Source: Parasphingopyxis sp. (GTDB taxonomy: Bacteria; Pseudomonadota; Alphaproteobacteria; Sphingomonadales; Sphingomonadaceae). From it: a stretch of 64,000 nucleotides of DNA. The notes beneath the pieces are model-generated. The model worked only from the letters and a program-made list of their open reading frames with translations. It was not told the origin of the DNA and searched no databases. Position 1 is the first letter of the stretch; every line of letters starts with the position of its first letter. Below, piece by piece: positions 53,567 through 62,291 of this stretch. The DNA lies in assembly GCF_028279465.1 (NCBI RefSeq), contig NZ_JANQNS010000005.1, positions 62,001-126,000 on the forward strand, written 5' to 3'. The translations under genes were made by a program, and so were the position numbers.

Positions 53567-53692
53567 TTCTTCTTGCGCCGCCTTTTCCTTGTCTTTGCGG
53601 ATTTCGCGGTTGACCGACCAGAGCTGCCAAAAGGCGATGCCCAGCACGACCGTGTAGGTGAAGGCGATCTCGATCCAGCCGAAATTGTCCAT
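53492..53692 (-). CDS. Small single-helix membrane protein between crtC and bchO (66 aa)
   Basis: 66 aa: one N-terminal helix WIEIAFTYTVVLGIAFWQLW, then a charged segment REIRKDKEKAAQEESEAAAG. It starts 5 bases after the bchO stop. The last 25 codons lie opposite the 3' end of crtC, a convergent overlap of 75 bases. Small proteins of this shape recur beside bchO/crtC in AAP clusters, so it is probably real and may act in the membrane with bchO or RC-LH1. No known function is claimed. Confidence 0.75.
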   Translation of the reverse strand: MDNFGWIEIAFTYTVVLGIAFWQLWSVNREIRKDKEKAAQEESEAAAGHLVGEHPLDDGRTEPVER

Positions 53693-53697
53693 CGCTG

Positions 53698-54603
53698 CTA
53701 TGTCCCTTCGTCGATGCGCGCGTCGCCTATAGCATGATCGGCGGCAAATCGCTCGATGAGAGCAACAGCGAGGTCGGGCCGCTCTTCATGCGCCAGATGA
53801 CCGAGCCCGTCGAGCATCTCGGTTTTTGCGTCCGGGATCAGGGCCGCGGCCTCGCCCATGGCCGATGCCGGAATGGCCGTATCGGCCGATCCGTGGACCA
53901 GCAGCATCGGAACATCGATCTGCGGCAAACGCTTTTTGAGCGTTTCGAGATCCCAGCTCGCCATCATGGCAAGCGCGCCACCGACATGCCCCGAACGACC
54001 GAGCAACGCCGCGTAACAGCGCAATCCTTCGGCATCGATATGCGACCCCGTGGATCGGACGATAAACTGCTCCACTTCGCCCGAGCGCCGCGCCACACCC
54101 GCGAAGATGCGCGGCACCAGCGGATTGACGAACAGCATCTTGGCCATGGCCGGGAACAGTTTCGCAGCCAGCCCGGGAAACGGCAGCAGAGCGGCATTAA
54201 GGGCAATGATGGGTACATCCACCGCCCCATCGAGCGCCATCCGCACGGCAATGGCGGCGCCCGCCGAATGCCCGACGATCATGGCCGGACTTGTATCCAA
54301 CGCCTCCAGCAACGCCGTCACACCGCGCGCCGTCGCCGGGAGCGATTGACCGCCTCGCTGCCGGCCGCTGGTGAAACCATGGCCGGCCAGATCAGGCGCG
54401 ATGACTGTGAACTGCTCCGCCAGCAATGGCGCCAGGGCGCGCCAGCTATGAGTCGCCGCGCCGGTGCCGTGGAGCAGCAGCAGGGCCGGCCCCTCCCCCA
54501 TTATCTGGACATGCCAGCGCAGTCCGCCCGCCTCTATAAAACGGCTATGCGCGCGGTTGGGCCAGTCGCGCCCATCGCTCTCCCATTGCGGCGCGCTCGT
54601 CAT
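53698..54603 (-). CDS. bchO: BchO, alpha/beta hydrolase associated with Mg chelatase genes
   Basis: 301 aa alpha/beta-hydrolase fold. The oxyanion region is LLLLHGTGAATHSWRALAPL, the nucleophile elbow VGHSAGAAIAVRMAL near residue 115, acid residue near LLVHGSADTAIP, and final His in GLGHLAHEERPD. BchO accompanies bchD and bchI in photosynthesis clusters, but its biochemical role is not settled. It starts inside the bchD stop (ATGA) and precedes the 66 aa gene by 5 bases. Confidence 0.93.
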   Translation of the reverse strand: MTSAPQWESDGRDWPNRAHSRFIEAGGLRWHVQIMGEGPALLLLHGTGAATHSWRALAPLLAEQFTVIAPDLAGHGFTSGRQRGGQSLPATARGVTALLEALDTSPAMIVGHSAGAAIAVRMALDGAVDVPIIALNAALLPFPGLAAKLFPAMAKMLFVNPLVPRIFAGVARRSGEVEQFIVRSTGSHIDAEGLRCYAALLGRSGHVGGALAMMASWDLETLKKRLPQIDVPMLLVHGSADTAIPASAMGEAAALIPDAKTEMLDGLGHLAHEERPDLAVALIERFAADHAIGDARIDEGT

Positions 54604-56357
54604 GCGGCGACGGCCTGGTCCTGCAGGCTATCGACCACATCGTGCAGGGTCGCAGCGTCGGCACGTGGCAGGGCGAGATACTCCATGCGCAACGCCTCGG
54701 CGAGATCGGCCGCTTCTGGCTGAGCGCGCGGCGATATATCGACGACGACGCCGGACACACCCATCGCGGCGATCCGTTTCGCCACCGCCATGCTTTCATC
54801 ACGCGCCTGCGCACGGCCCGGCGCGCCATCCCGGCCGACATTGGCCTTGCCATCGGTCAGCAGCACGAGGAACGGCGTGCGGCCGCGCCCCTGAACCATC
54901 TCCACCAGTTCGCACACCATATCGAGCCCGGCCGCAAGCGGCGTACCACCCCCGCCCGGCAGCTCGGCCAGCGCCCGGCGCGCGCGGGTCAGCGAGCGCG
55001 TCGGCGGCAGGAGCAGCTCCGCGCCCTCGCCCCGAAAGGCGATCATCGCGACTTCGGCGCGCTTCACATAGGCCTGGGCCAGCATGAGTTCGACAGCGCC
55101 CTTGGCTTCGGCGAGCCGCGCCAATGCCGACGATCCGGAGGCATCGACGGCAAAGATCGTCACGATGCCTGTCCGCTCCTCGAACCGGCGCACGCGCAGA
55201 TCGGGCCGGCGGATACGGATACGGCGCGGTGCGTCCTCGCCCTCTTCCGCGCGGCGCAGCGTCTGCCAGGGCGCGGCGGCCCGCAGCGTATCGATCAGCG
55301 CCAGCCGCGCGCCGCCGCTCGGAATACCGGGCCGCGCGCCGAGCGGCCGGCCGCGCAGTTTCGACGTGCGCCGCTGACCCGCCGCGCCGCCGCTCGCGCC
55401 GCCGCGCTGCACATCGTCGGCGATCTTGCTCAGTATATCGGCCGGAACGGAGGCCGCAGCGGCGGCGAGCACCATATCCTCGAGCGACGGCGGATCGGGC
55501 TGTTGTTCGTCGGCATCACCGTCATGGCCATCTGATTCGGGATCGGGCGGCGGTGGCTCACTCTCGCTATCTTGCGGTTCATCGGTCGCGGGTATCTGCG
55601 TAGCGCGCGGGGCGAGCACGAGTTGCGCGGCGGTGACGATATCTGCGTCCGCTATCGTAGCGCGCCCGGCCAGTGCCGCGCTCGCTCGCGCCGCTCTTGC
55701 AGCGAAGAGCAATGCGCGCGCAGAGTGCACGCCGAGCGCCATCGCTGTACCGGCCAGTGTCCGCAGCACGGCATCGTCGGGTTCGGCAACTTCGGATATC
55801 GTATGCGCGTTCTTGCCGGATAGAGACGGCAGCGCGAGCGTGTCGATGGCCGACAGATCGCAATGAAAGGCCATGCGTTCTGTCAGCGACCAGGGCGGTT
55901 TTTCCTCGGCCCCGCGTCCATCGTCGAGCAAAACCAATCCGATTGTCGCCTCTGTCTCCGCAGCGATACCATCGCGTTCCACCTGTACGGCCCGCCAATC
56001 GAGCGCCTGACCGATGCGCCCGGCTATCGTCTCGGACAGCCGCTCGGCCATCGGCGCGATGATAACACCGCCATGGGTTTCGGCGAGCAATCCGGATTGC
56101 AGAACCGGCTTGCCCGCGTGCAGGCTTGCCGAGATATCGAGCCCGCCGAGCAAACGGTCATCGTCGATCGTTCCCGGCATTCGCCGAACGGGCATATCCG
56201 ATGGCAAAGCATCCTTGAGCCGCTCCACCAGCGCATCGCGTACCGGCCCCGCCCCACGCAGCCAGATGCCGCCCAGGCCGTGTGGATCGCAGGCGAAAAG
56301 ATCGATGGCCGTGACGGCGTGCGAAAGAGGGTCCGGAGCGGCGTCCGGCGCGGTCAT
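54600..56357 (-). CDS. bchD: Magnesium chelatase subunit D
   Basis: 585 aa. The N-terminal AAA-like part lacks a working Walker A. An acidic, Pro-rich linker (EPPPPDPESDGHDGDADEQQ region) follows at about 265-290. The C-terminal von Willebrand A domain has the metal site VDASGSSALARLAEAKGAVE and LPGGGGTPLAAGLDM. It forms a hexameric ring complex with BchI and links it to BchH. Start and stop overlap bchI and bchO by ATGA. Confidence 0.95.
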   Translation of the reverse strand: MTAPDAAPDPLSHAVTAIDLFACDPHGLGGIWLRGAGPVRDALVERLKDALPSDMPVRRMPGTIDDDRLLGGLDISASLHAGKPVLQSGLLAETHGGVIIAPMAERLSETIAGRIGQALDWRAVQVERDGIAAETEATIGLVLLDDGRGAEEKPPWSLTERMAFHCDLSAIDTLALPSLSGKNAHTISEVAEPDDAVLRTLAGTAMALGVHSARALLFAARAARASAALAGRATIADADIVTAAQLVLAPRATQIPATDEPQDSESEPPPPDPESDGHDGDADEQQPDPPSLEDMVLAAAAASVPADILSKIADDVQRGGASGGAAGQRRTSKLRGRPLGARPGIPSGGARLALIDTLRAAAPWQTLRRAEEGEDAPRRIRIRRPDLRVRRFEERTGIVTIFAVDASGSSALARLAEAKGAVELMLAQAYVKRAEVAMIAFRGEGAELLLPPTRSLTRARRALAELPGGGGTPLAAGLDMVCELVEMVQGRGRTPFLVLLTDGKANVGRDGAPGRAQARDESMAVAKRIAAMGVSGVVVDISPRAQPEAADLAEALRMEYLALPRADAATLHDVVDSLQDQAVAA

Positions 56358-57355
56358 CCGAACAGCTCTTCGATCGCGCGATCTATCCGGACCGTCGATC
56401 CCGTCTCGTCGAGCACGTCACGGCGTAGCCGGTGGCGCAGCGCCATCGGCGCGACAGCGATCAGATGCTCGCGCCGCACCTTGCGTTTGCCCTGCAGGGC
56501 AGTCAGCGCCTTGGAGGCGCGCATCAACGTAAGCTCTCCGCGCAGCCCGTCCGCGCCAACGGCCACGCACAGCTCGGCGGCATCGGTCAGGATAGCTTCG
56601 GGGACGTCGATCTTGTCCAATGCCTTCTGGCCGCGCGCGATCTGACGCAGGATATTGGTGTCAGCCGCCTTCCATTCCTCGGCGAACGCATCCGCATCCC
56701 GCTCCTGCGCATCGCAGCGGCGCATGATCTCGATCCGCTGCTCGATATCGTCGGGCGTCTTCACCTCGACCGACAGGCCGAAGCGATCCAGCAACTGCGG
56801 CCTGAGTTCGCCCTCCTCCGGATTGCCGCTGCCGATCAGCACGAAACGCGCGGGATGGCGAACCGACAGCCCTTCGCGTTCGACCAGATTTTCGCCCGAG
56901 GTAGCAACGTCGAGCAGCAGATCGACGAGATGATCCTCGAGCAGATTGATCTCGTCGATATAGAGAAAACCACGATGCGCGCGCGCCAGCAGGCCGGGCT
57001 CGAATGCCTTTTCGCCCTTGCCAAGCGCCCGTTCCAGGTCGAGCGCGCCGACCACCCGATCTTCGGTCGCACCCAGCGGCAGGTCGACGAACGGCACGGG
57101 TACGCGGCGTACGCGCTTGCTCGTCAACTCTTCGGGATAGTCCTCTCGATGGTCGGGATCACAATTGAAGCGGCTGCCTTCGACGATCCGCATCGGCGGC
57201 AGCAGCGCAGACAGCGCGCGCGCGGCGGTCGATTTGCCCGTTCCGCGATCGCCGAACACCATGACCCCGCCGATCCGCGGATCGACCGCGGAGATCAGCA
57301 AGGCCTGCTTCATCTCGTCCTGACCGACAATGGCGGAAAAGGGAAAAACGCTCAT
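56354..57355 (-). CDS. bchI: Magnesium chelatase ATPase subunit I
   Basis: AAA+ ATPase that powers Mg insertion; 333 aa. Walker A VFGDRGTGKSTAARALSALL near residue 34, Walker B GFLYIDEINLLEDHLVD near 130, and sensor RFVLIGSGNPEEGELRPQLL. It lies 46 bases downstream of the DUF1330 gene on the same strand, and no PpsR palindrome was seen in that gap, unlike the other bch operons. It is coupled to bchD by ATGA. Confidence 0.97.
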   Translation of the reverse strand: MSVFPFSAIVGQDEMKQALLISAVDPRIGGVMVFGDRGTGKSTAARALSALLPPMRIVEGSRFNCDPDHREDYPEELTSKRVRRVPVPFVDLPLGATEDRVVGALDLERALGKGEKAFEPGLLARAHRGFLYIDEINLLEDHLVDLLLDVATSGENLVEREGLSVRHPARFVLIGSGNPEEGELRPQLLDRFGLSVEVKTPDDIEQRIEIMRRCDAQERDADAFAEEWKAADTNILRQIARGQKALDKIDVPEAILTDAAELCVAVGADGLRGELTLMRASKALTALQGKRKVRREHLIAVAPMALRHRLRRDVLDETGSTVRIDRAIEELFG

Positions 57356-57401
57356 GCGGCGAGGCTTAGCATCTGGGCCGATAGCGGCAAGTCGCTGATC
57401 T

Positions 57402-57848
57402 TCAATCGTCCATCGCGTCTTGGACGCCTGCGAAATCGGACGGGGCGATCGTTTCGATATTGAGCTGCCCCTTTAACCCGGCGGTGCGATGCACGCTGAT
57501 CTCCTGCCATTCGGGCGACATGGACATGCGGACCATGTCGGCACGCGACGGGTAGGAGGCGATGGCGATCTCGTCCCACAGCTCCTCGACCTGCCCGAGC
57601 GCCAGAAAAGTGACATCGCCCATGAAGACCGGTTTTCCGCCAAATTTCTTCAGGATATCCATCACAGCATTGCCGTAAATCGCATAGGCTTCCCGACCGG
57701 TCAGATCGGTTTCGCGGCCATCCTCATATTCGGCTTTGTCCTTGAATTTGAGCAGATTGACCATGAAGATCGGACCGCCCGGTCCCGGCTCCATAAATTG
57801 CTTCATCCGCTCGGGATCGGTCGGGCTCACTTCATTCACGACCTTCAT
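57402..57848 (-). CDS. DUF1330-like small protein (dimeric alpha/beta barrel)
   Basis: 148 aa. GGPIFMVNLLKFKDKAEY and TGREAYAIYGNAVMDILKKF are DUF1330-type blocks of the dimeric alpha-beta barrel superfamily. YPSRADMVRMSMSPEWQEIS near residue 105 completes the fold. ATG 57848 follows GGAAGGAAAG, a strong ribosome site. It sits 14 bases after speD and 46 before bchI. Function is unknown; the family includes small cofactor-free monooxygenase-like proteins, but no catalytic claim is made. Confidence 0.85.
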   Translation of the reverse strand: MKVVNEVSPTDPERMKQFMEPGPGGPIFMVNLLKFKDKAEYEDGRETDLTGREAYAIYGNAVMDILKKFGGKPVFMGDVTFLALGQVEELWDEIAIASYPSRADMVRMSMSPEWQEISVHRTAGLKGQLNIETIAPSDFAGVQDAMDD

Positions 57849-57862
57849 GGTCTTTCCTTCCT

Positions 57863-58246
57863 TCACTCCACCAGCGCCGCGACGCCATAGCCGCGGGCGA
57901 TCACGCGTTTCGCGATATCGGCAGGCGCGAAGCCATCGGCGAGCACCGCCAACGCCGCGTCGATATTATGCTGACGCCCGCACAAAAACAGATCGAGCGC
58001 CGCATAGTCATGTTCGGGCCAGGTGTGGATCGACATATGCGATTCCGCGAGCAGCGCGACGCCGGTCACCCCCTGCCCGTCGCCGAAATGATGCAGATTG
58101 AGATCGAGGATCGTTGCGCCGGCCGCATCAGACGCTGCCCGCAATGCGCGCTCGACCAGACCGATATCGTCGAGCCGCGCGGTGCAACCGTGAAAATCCG
58201 CCAGCACATGGCGACCGTCATAGGGGAGCGGCGGGCTAGCCGTCAT
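57863..58246 (-). CDS. speD: S-adenosylmethionine decarboxylase proenzyme (SpeD/SpeH)
   Basis: Pyruvoyl enzyme giving decarboxylated SAM, the aminopropyl donor for spermidine; 127 aa, the short bacterial/archaeal class. The self-cleavage site is ALLAESHMSIHTWPEHDYAA with the pyruvoyl Ser 69, and HVLADFHGCTARLDDI and DLFLCGRQHNIDAAL match the family. It overlaps the spermidine-synthase-like gene by 11 bases. The proper partner is therefore next door, and both make polyamine or a related product in this operon. Confidence 0.93.
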   Translation of the reverse strand: MTASPPLPYDGRHVLADFHGCTARLDDIGLVERALRAASDAAGATILDLNLHHFGDGQGVTGVALLAESHMSIHTWPEHDYAALDLFLCGRQHNIDAALAVLADGFAPADIAKRVIARGYGVAALVE

Positions 58247-59768
58247 AGCGTCGCCATTCATTGGCGAAGGTGCGCACGAGCAACTGATTATCGAGCCGGT
58301 TGGGTTCGGCTTCAACTGGCGCCATATCCGGCGGGAATTCGAACAGCGCGGCTTCGGAATCTGCCGTAACGAACCGTCCACCGGGGAGAATATTCGACTC
58401 CTCCGGGACGCCGGTTGGAGAAGCAAGGATAAAGCCCCATTCGCCGAAGCTCGGGACATAGGCATGATAGGGCCGGGTTTCGAAACCGGCTTCCTCGAGC
58501 GTCGCGGCGACGGTCCAGAAAGCTCCCGGCGCGACATAGGGCGAGCCGCTTTGCACCGAAACCATACCGCCCGGGGCGAGGCGATTGCGCAGCGCGCGGT
58601 AGAAGGTCGTGCTGTAGAGCTTGCCAAGCGAGAAATCGGTGGGATCGGGGAAATCGATGACGATCGCATCGTAGAGCCCGTCATCCTCGCGTACCCAGCG
58701 GAACCCGTCGGCATTGATGACCGTCATGCGCGGGTCGCTGAGCGAGCCTTCGTTAAGCCGCGCGAGCAGCGGCGTTTCGCGGAACAGTTCGGTCATCGCC
58801 GGATCGAGATCGACCAAGGTCACGCGTTCGACCGTCGGATGGCGCAGCACCTCGCGCGCGGCGAGACCGTCGCCGCCGCCGAGCACCAGCACGTTACGCG
58901 GATTGTCAACCCGTCCGAGATTGGGGAGCACCAAAGCTTCGTGATAACGATATTCATCGAGCGAAGAGAATTGCAGATTGCCGTTCAGAAAGAGCGAGAT
59001 ATTGTCGCCGCGCCGGGTTAGCACGATGCGCTGGAACGGCGTCGAGGTCGCATGGATGATCGGCTCGTCGAGGCTCGCCGTCTCGGTAAAACGTTGGAAC
59101 CGTTCCGCACCGAAAAAGCCGATTACGAGCGAGGCGGCAACGGCGAGGCTAACCAGCATCTCGGTCGGCAGCCGCTTGCCTTTGGGCTGGATCGCGATCA
59201 GCGCGATCGCGACGAGAATGTTGAGGAAACCGAACAGAAAACCGGTGCGTATCATGCCGATAAAGGGCATCAGGATGAGTGGGAAGAGCAAGGACGCAGC
59301 AAGCGCGCCGACATAATCGAAGGTGAGCACGGTCGATACGGTTTCGCGGAAATCGAAATCCTCGCGCAGTATCTGCATGAGCAGCGGGATTTCGAGACCG
59401 ACGAGAAAGCCGATGATCAGCACGAGTGCATAGAGGCCGATGCGAAACTCATCGACGACCGGGAACAGCATGAAGAGGATCGCCGCCGCCCAGCCGCCGA
59501 TCAGCGCGATCAGGATTTCCGCGCGGATGAAGAGCCGGAGTTCATCCCGTTTGACGTATCGGGAAAACCAGCTGCCGATGCCCATCGCGAACAGATAGAC
59601 GCCGATGATCGTGGAGAATTGTGTGACGCTGTCGCCGAGCAGATAGCTGGCAATGGTGCTGGCGAGCAGTTGATAGACGAGCCCGCATATCGCGACGACG
59701 AACACCGAGGCGATAAGGGCATAGGCGAGCGGCCCTGCCTTGCGCGGGGACGCGGCCGTGTCAGCCAA
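58236..59768 (-). CDS. Membrane-bound spermidine synthase-like aminopropyltransferase
   Basis: 510 aa with a start at TTG 59768 overlapping the DUF350 stop by 8 bases. The first about 210 residues are seven or so membrane helices (ALIASVFVVAICGLVYQLLA, YALVLIIGFLVGLEIPLLMQ and others), after which a spermidine-synthase domain follows. In that domain SLDEYRYHEALVLPNLGRVD, NVLVLGGGDGLAAREVLRH, VTLVDLDPAMTELFRETP and YDAIVIDFPDPTDFSLGKLY give the SAM-like donor site and acid pair. A membrane-integrated form is known in bacteria, and its substrate may be a lipid-near amine. Not called speE since the true acceptor is not known. Confidence 0.88.
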   Translation of the reverse strand: MADTAASPRKAGPLAYALIASVFVVAICGLVYQLLASTIASYLLGDSVTQFSTIIGVYLFAMGIGSWFSRYVKRDELRLFIRAEILIALIGGWAAAILFMLFPVVDEFRIGLYALVLIIGFLVGLEIPLLMQILREDFDFRETVSTVLTFDYVGALAASLLFPLILMPFIGMIRTGFLFGFLNILVAIALIAIQPKGKRLPTEMLVSLAVAASLVIGFFGAERFQRFTETASLDEPIIHATSTPFQRIVLTRRGDNISLFLNGNLQFSSLDEYRYHEALVLPNLGRVDNPRNVLVLGGGDGLAAREVLRHPTVERVTLVDLDPAMTELFRETPLLARLNEGSLSDPRMTVINADGFRWVREDDGLYDAIVIDFPDPTDFSLGKLYSTTFYRALRNRLAPGGMVSVQSGSPYVAPGAFWTVAATLEEAGFETRPYHAYVPSFGEWGFILASPTGVPEESNILPGGRFVTADSEAALFEFPPDMAPVEAEPNRLDNQLLVRTFANEWRRYDG

Positions 59769-59976
59769 CGATCGCAGCCGCCACGATGATCGACAGGCCA
59801 ATGGCGATGCAGCCGGCAAAGGTTGCGACGGCGCTGTTCTGCTTCTTCTCGATCTCTTCCCACAGGCTGCCCGGAGTCAGCAGGTCGAGAATGACGAAGG
59901 CGACGACCATCACGAAGATGCCGATGGCTGCGTACATCAATGTACCGCCGACGAGATAGAGGCTGAATAGGTTCAT
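59761..59976 (-). CDS. DUF350 family small membrane protein (single unit)
   Basis: 71 aa with two helices (LVGGTLMYAAIGIFVMVVAF and AGCIAIGLSIIVAAAIVG) joined by DLLTPGSLWEEIEKKQNSAV. DUF350 proteins usually have about 130 aa and four helices, as two repeats; here only one repeat is present. Its ATG follows GGGAGAG. DUF350 genes are known next to SpeD/spermidine-synthase, DUF4178 and SPFH/PspA genes in membrane-stress clusters, matching this context. Confidence 0.85.
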   Translation of the reverse strand: MNLFSLYLVGGTLMYAAIGIFVMVVAFVILDLLTPGSLWEEIEKKQNSAVATFAGCIAIGLSIIVAAAIVG

Positions 59977-60013
59977 GACTGGCTCTCCCTGTAAATTTCC
60001 CTGATGCTCGAAA

Positions 60014-60181
60014 TCATTTGTGGCGCGGTCCCGCGCCCCGGCCGACAAAGACGCCGCCCGGCCCCGTCGCGCTCGCGCGCTGGCCGTCGGCGAAAGGCGA
60101 ATAACCGCTGAACGACGCATAGGCGAAGCCCGACGTCACCAGCAGGCACCACATTCCGAAAATGAAAACTCCGCGGTTCAT
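60014..60181 (-). CDS. 55-residue secreted or membrane peptide, function unknown
   Basis: ATG 60181 follows GGAGAGACT. The N-terminus NRGVFIFGMWCLLVTSGFAY is a signal or single membrane helix, and the tail is Gly/Ser-rich (GPGGVFVGRGAGPRHK). It sits 12 bases after the upstream DUF4178 gene stop and 37 before DUF350. I recognise no family. It is short, but start, ribosome site and spacing are good. Confidence 0.6.
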   Translation of the reverse strand: MNRGVFIFGMWCLLVTSGFAYASFSGYSPFADGQRASATGPGGVFVGRGAGPRHK

Positions 60182-60193
60182 AGTCTCTCTCCG

Positions 60194-61600
60194 TCAATCA
60201 TCATCGCCTCCGGCAAAATCGCTGTCCGACTTGCGCCGGGATTCGAAACTCAGATGCTTCCACCACTGCCAGAGCGCCGGCGCGAACACGACGAGCAGCG
60301 CGAGGAAGAGATTGGAATAGAAGGTTGCGCCCTTTTCTATGGTCACATCGACCTGCGCATTGCTGCTGCTGCCAAATTGGCTGCCCGTCCAGCGGCTGCC
60401 CGCCGCAAAGACGTTCAGTTCGTATGTGCCCGCCGGGATCATCGAAAATTTGCTGGTCGAGAAGCTGCTGCCTTCGGACCAGTTGCCCTCGCTGTCCCGC
60501 CCCGAATAGCGTTCGACGACGTCATTGGCTTCGAACACCTCGCCGGTCTCGCGGTTAGTGAGCGTATAGGTGAGATCGATCCAGCTATTTTCGATGCCCG
60601 GCGCCTGGGCCGACACGGTGACAGCCTGGCGCGGCCGCTCAAGCACGATCGGCCCGACCTTGGCCGTCTGTTCCACGCCATTGGTGGCGAGGTTGATACG
60701 GGTTGTCTGGGGATCGCTCGTCCCGCCGAACAATGAGGTGATAATCAGCAACGCCACGGCAACCGCCGCCGCAATTTTCATGAACTGGCCAGCCTTTTTG
60801 CGGTGGGGCGATGGCTGGTGCGGCAATGGGAGGCCGCCGCCTTTCGGCGGCTCGATACCGAAGGCATCGGTGATCTCGTTCGGCTCGAGCAGATGACTCA
60901 GCGTCCAGACAGTTTCCTTGGCGCTACGCTCCCATGTCAGCATGCTCCCGGGCCGTACGAAACTCGCGGTCAGCGCTTCTTCGCCAACATGCACGCGCCA
61001 GTAGAATTCGCCGAGCACATAGTCGACCTGCGCCCGCGCCTGCGCGTAGAAGGGTTCGTAAAATTCGTCATCGACCTCGAAACCGACCAGCGATTTTTTC
61101 TCCGGCGCGGCCGTCAGCTGACGACCCAGGCTCCAGCCACGGCCGTCGGTGTCGAGAAACGCATAGCCCTCATAGGGATTGAACAGCAGATATTCGTCCC
61201 ACGGATATTGGCCGTTTTCCGACCGGCGCTGATAGCCGATCACTTCCCACTCGATACCGCGCAATTCGCCCCGGCTGCCGAGCGGCAGTTCGAGCTTGCG
61301 AACCTCGCCCTCATAACGCTGGATAATGCTGACATCGGGATTGCTGACATCGAGCGTCGAGCCGCAATATTGGCAGGCGATGCTGACCGAATGACCAGCC
61401 GCCTTGATCTCGATCGAGCCGCCGCAATTGGGGCAGTTAAACTGTTCGGCCGCCGGCGCGCTATCGCTTTCGGACGGCACGACCGTGCGCTTTGTCGTCG
61501 CGCCGGTGATCGCCGCCTCTATCGATTCCGCCTCATCCCGTCCCCAGGGACTCGGACGATCGTCCTCGCCCGATGTGTCTCGCGGCGGTTCAGGCGGCAT
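60194..61600 (-). CDS. DUF4178 domain membrane protein with zinc ribbon (468 aa)
   Basis: 468 aa. Zinc ribbon FNCPNCGGSIEIK and IACQYCGSTLDV near residues 53-83, then a DUF4178 domain (GSRGELRGIEWEVIGYQRRS, LFNPYEGYAFLDTDGRGWS, EEALTASFVRPGSMLTWE). A helix AAAVAVALLIITSLFGG follows near 280, then a periplasmic beta-rich part (RPRQAVTVSAQAPG, YSGRDSEGNWSEGSSF), and a C-terminal helix NLFLALLVVFAPALWQWW. It overlaps the upstream DUF4178 gene by 11 bases. Function unknown; it is thought to belong to a polyamine/membrane system with its neighbours. Confidence 0.85.
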   Translation of the reverse strand: MPPEPPRDTSGEDDRPSPWGRDEAESIEAAITGATTKRTVVPSESDSAPAAEQFNCPNCGGSIEIKAAGHSVSIACQYCGSTLDVSNPDVSIIQRYEGEVRKLELPLGSRGELRGIEWEVIGYQRRSENGQYPWDEYLLFNPYEGYAFLDTDGRGWSLGRQLTAAPEKKSLVGFEVDDEFYEPFYAQARAQVDYVLGEFYWRVHVGEEALTASFVRPGSMLTWERSAKETVWTLSHLLEPNEITDAFGIEPPKGGGLPLPHQPSPHRKKAGQFMKIAAAVAVALLIITSLFGGTSDPQTTRINLATNGVEQTAKVGPIVLERPRQAVTVSAQAPGIENSWIDLTYTLTNRETGEVFEANDVVERYSGRDSEGNWSEGSSFSTSKFSMIPAGTYELNVFAAGSRWTGSQFGSSSNAQVDVTIEKGATFYSNLFLALLVVFAPALWQWWKHLSFESRRKSDSDFAGGDDD

Positions 61601-62264
61601 AGTTGGGTATCTTCCAGCCGTGAATGGATCGTAGATTCTTCGGATTGAGTTCGGCCAGCGTCACATAGCGGCCCATATAGAAAGCCGGGTCCTCCCCTTC
61701 CTCATGCTCGAAATTGGCCGAAAAGCCTTGTGCGTCGCGCAGGTCGACATTGAACACTTCCCAGCCGGTTTCAGGTGCAAAAGGAAGCTCGCCTTCCGCG
61801 GCGACGCAACGCGCCGTGCGCGCATCGGCGACGACGAAGTCGGCACCGTCGATCTGCGTGCGGTCGCCGATCTTGGGCCGTTCGCCATTTGCCAGCCGCC
61901 GGATGAGTTTTGAGCGAATCTCGCTCAGCGGTCGCTCCACGACCATCTGGAACTGGCCATCGGATTCGCTGAGCCAGCCATGGGTCATGTCCGAAAACAG
62001 GCAGAGCCAATCGTTCCAGGCACCTTGGTCATAGGCGAGCCGGATGCGGCCAATCACGTCGAAATGCTTGCCGCCATATTCGCCGCGCGTGCCGATTTGG
62101 ATCGGGCTGACGTCGAAGGGCAGTACGGCAACCTCGCCGGCCAGCTCGACGCCATCGGCAATCCGCTTCACGGTGCTATGGCAATAGTCGCAAATCCGCG
62201 CTGGCAGAGCAGGCGAGCGGAAGATGACTTCCGCGCCGCAATTCGGGCAGTTTTCCGATTGCAT
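61590..62264 (-). CDS. DUF4178 domain zinc-ribbon protein, soluble (224 aa)
   Basis: 224 aa. Zinc ribbon ENCPNCGAEVIFR and ARICDYCHSTVKR near residues 5-32, followed by DUF4178: PIQIGTRGEYGGKHFDVIGR, WNDWLCLFSDMTHGWLSESD, DRTQIDGADFVVADARTARC and GWEVFNVDLRDAQGF. No membrane helix, so it is a cytosolic counterpart of the larger protein encoded just downstream. The next gene upstream (SPFH) ends 27 bases before it. No function is assigned. Confidence 0.85.
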   Translation of the reverse strand: MQSENCPNCGAEVIFRSPALPARICDYCHSTVKRIADGVELAGEVAVLPFDVSPIQIGTRGEYGGKHFDVIGRIRLAYDQGAWNDWLCLFSDMTHGWLSESDGQFQMVVERPLSEIRSKLIRRLANGERPKIGDRTQIDGADFVVADARTARCVAAEGELPFAPETGWEVFNVDLRDAQGFSANFEHEEGEDPAFYMGRYVTLAELNPKNLRSIHGWKIPNYAA

Positions 62265-62291
62265 CGCCTCGCCTGTCCCCCGTCGCGCCGC

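Noticed and set aside
57356-57401. PpsR site upstream of bchI
   Set aside because: No TGT-N12-ACA or one-off version is present in the gap or the first bases of DUF1330.
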